DNA of 64,000 nt from Algibacter luteus (lineage in GTDB: Bacteria > Bacteroidota > Bacteroidia > Flavobacteriales > Flavobacteriaceae), in the NCBI RefSeq assembly GCF_900141715.1, contig NZ_FQYK01000001.1, forward strand, positions 310,001-374,000. Direction: 5' to 3'. Shown in pieces: positions 62,927 through 64,000 of the stretch. The translations under genes were made by a program, and so were the position numbers. How positions within the stretch are numbered: the first letter of the stretch is position 1; each line of letters starts with the position of its first letter. The notes under the pieces were generated by a model, which saw nothing but the letters and a program-made list of their open reading frames with translations, did not search any database and was not told where the DNA came from.

Positions 62927-63697
62927 TTATTTGTTTGCTAAAACTTGTGCTTTTCCTATAAACACATCTACTTTTGTTGCTTCAGTTGAGTTACTGTAAT
63001 CGTCTTTTATTCTTTTAAAATAAGCTAAAGCTTTATCAGCTTTACCTAAATCTAAAGCAATTGTTCCTGCTTTAAACAAATACATTGGTGTTGTAAATTC
63101 GTTATTGCGCATTTCAGCAGCTTGCTCGTAGTATTCTAAAGCATCTTCTGGCTGGTTAAGTTGCACAAAAGCATCACCAATATTTCCTTTAGCTAAAGGT
63201 GCTAAAATTTCATCATCGCTTTTAAAATTACTTAAATGCTCAACGGCATTTTTGTAATCTTTTAATCTTAAATACGCAGTACCTGCATAGTAACTAGCTA
63301 AGTTAGCAGAAGGAGTTCCGCTATACTCTTCTATAATATCTAGCATCCCATATTTACCTTCACCTCCGTTTAAAGCTAAGTTATACAACGAGTCTTTTGC
63401 AACACCTGTAACGGCTTGATCAAAATATTTTTGAGCCTGAAACATATCGTTCATTGCAGCTTGTTGTTTTGGTTTAGCGATATACTCTTTATAACCTAAA
63501 GACCCTAAAACTATTGCTGCAACCAGACCAATAATTATGAAAATATATTTTTGGTTTTTTGCTACAAAATCTTCGGTTTTAGAAGCTGTTTCATCAAGTG
63601 TATTAAAAACCTCTGCAGTTGTAGATCCTTCCTCTATATTCTGTTGTTTTTCTACAGATGTTTTTGGTTTATGTCCTCTTTTCTTATAAGTTGCCAT
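62927..63697 (-). CDS. TPR-containing membrane-anchored protein
   Basis: A 256-residue protein with a hydrophilic start (about 1-48), one membrane helix (YIFIIIGLVAAIVLGSLGYK, about 50-70) and a periplasmic tail of tetratricopeptide repeats (YYAGTAYLRLKDYKNAVEHL, NIGDAFVQLNQPEDALEYYE, KAGTIALDLGKADKALAYFK). It resembles YfgM-like proteins in layout. A protein-assembly or scaffold role is likely. It is divergent from recF. Confidence 0.9.
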   Translation of the reverse strand: MATYKKRGHKPKTSVEKQQNIEEGSTTAEVFNTLDETASKTEDFVAKNQKYIFIIIGLVAAIVLGSLGYKEYIAKPKQQAAMNDMFQAQKYFDQAVTGVAKDSLYNLALNGGEGKYGMLDIIEEYSGTPSANLASYYAGTAYLRLKDYKNAVEHLSNFKSDDEILAPLAKGNIGDAFVQLNQPEDALEYYEQAAEMRNNEFTTPMYLFKAGTIALDLGKADKALAYFKRIKDDYSNSTEATKVDVFIGKAQVLANK

Positions 63698-63724
63698 TAT
63701 ATGCTATCTAAAATTATTGTCGCG

Positions 63725-63732
63725 CAAAAATA
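63725..63732 (-). promoter_or_regulatory. Putative -7 box of the TPR-ribH operon
   Basis: TATTTTTG on the minus strand fits TAnnTTTG, 28 bases from the start at 63697. No clear -33 was seen. Confidence 0.35.
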
Positions 63733-63836
63733 TAATTTTTCTTCAGAACTAAAAGGGTATTTATTTGATATTTTTCAATAATTTGCACTTCTTTTCAAGA
63801 GTTTAACCTTGAAACGCCCTCAAAGTTGCATTTTCT

Positions 63837-64000
63837 ATGATTTTAAAATCGCTTTCATTACTAAATTATAAAAATTTCGATAGTAAATCGTTCATTTTCA
63901 ATGACAAAATAAATTGTATTGTTGGTAATAACGGTATTGGAAAAACAAATGTACTTGATGCGATTTACCATTTATCCTTCGGAAAAAGCTATTTCAATCC
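63837..64000 (+). CDS. recF: DNA replication/repair protein RecF, N-terminal part (cut by window edge)
   Basis: An open frame from the ATG at 63837 runs to the window end. The visible 54 residues begin [19 protein letters not shown] and include the Walker [10 protein letters not shown] (about residues 34-42) and [13 protein letters not shown], the standard RecF start. RecF loads RecA at gaps. It is divergent from the TPR gene. Confidence 0.94.
   Translation, partial: MILKSLSLLNYKNFDSKSFIFNDKINCIVGNNGIGKTNVLDAIYHLSFGKSYFN

Noticed and set aside
1-64000. CRISPR arrays, insertion sequences, prophage, rRNA
   Set aside because: No regularly spaced repeats, transposase, integrase, phage structural genes or rRNA signatures were recognised in either strand.

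Overview
The window reads as chromosomal DNA of a marine-type Bacteroidota, most likely a member of the Flavobacteriaceae. It is AT-rich. It carries SusC/SusD pairs, a hybrid two-component regulator and many lipoproteins with short signal peptides. It also has promoter-like TAnnTTTG boxes and a housekeeping block (mutA-mutB, parA-parB, dapB, lepB, WbqC, rhomboids, mutL, ribH, recF) that I know from flavobacteria. No insertion sequence, phage or CRISPR array was seen.

Positions 1-36018 form a polysaccharide and uronate utilisation region, almost all on the minus strand. Read in the direction of transcription, it starts with a tightly packed set of genes from 33688 down to 18458: uxuB, a Gfo/Idh oxidoreductase, uxuA, kduI, kduD, a DUF4861 lipoprotein, uxaC, a TRAP transporter (DctP-DctQ-DctM), a short beta-helix-like secreted protein, and an HTCS sensor/regulator. 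It is followed by a SusC-SusD pair (18118-13547), a strong terminator, a GH88-GH2-polysaccharide lyase operon (13333-8514), and a second outer-membrane set SusC-SusD-atypical SusC-partial lipoprotein (8192-1). The lyase and GH88 should give 4-deoxy-5-keto-uronate, which KduI and KduD take towards 2-keto-3-deoxygluconate (KDG). Free glucuronate would reach the same KDG through UxaC, UxuB and UxuA. The target is therefore inferred to be a glucuronic-acid-containing polymer; its exact identity is not shown by the sequence. KDG kinase and aldolase are not in the window. A divergent LacI-type regulator (33879) and a GntR/LacI-chimeric regulator (35017) flank the operon. Several repeated promoter elements suggest how the parts are co-regulated.

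Positions 36259-45485 are mixed: tRNA-Pro(GGG), trxB, a small lipoprotein, a gluconokinase/6-phosphogluconate dehydrogenase fusion transcribed behind a PL7 alginate lyase, tRNA-Pro(UGG), and then a plus-strand trio of a TonB receptor, a PQQ-type sugar dehydrogenase and a cytochrome c. The trio suggests periplasmic sugar oxidation with imported PQQ, whose gluconate-like product could feed the fused kinase/dehydrogenase.

Positions 45551-64000 are core genes in compact, often overlapping arrangements: udk, divIC-like, methylmalonyl-CoA mutase, chromosome partitioning, lysine biosynthesis, signal peptidase, M15 peptidase, WbqC, DUF6122, an EEP-family protein, two rhomboids, mutL, two small related membrane proteins, ribH, a TPR protein and the start of recF at the right edge.
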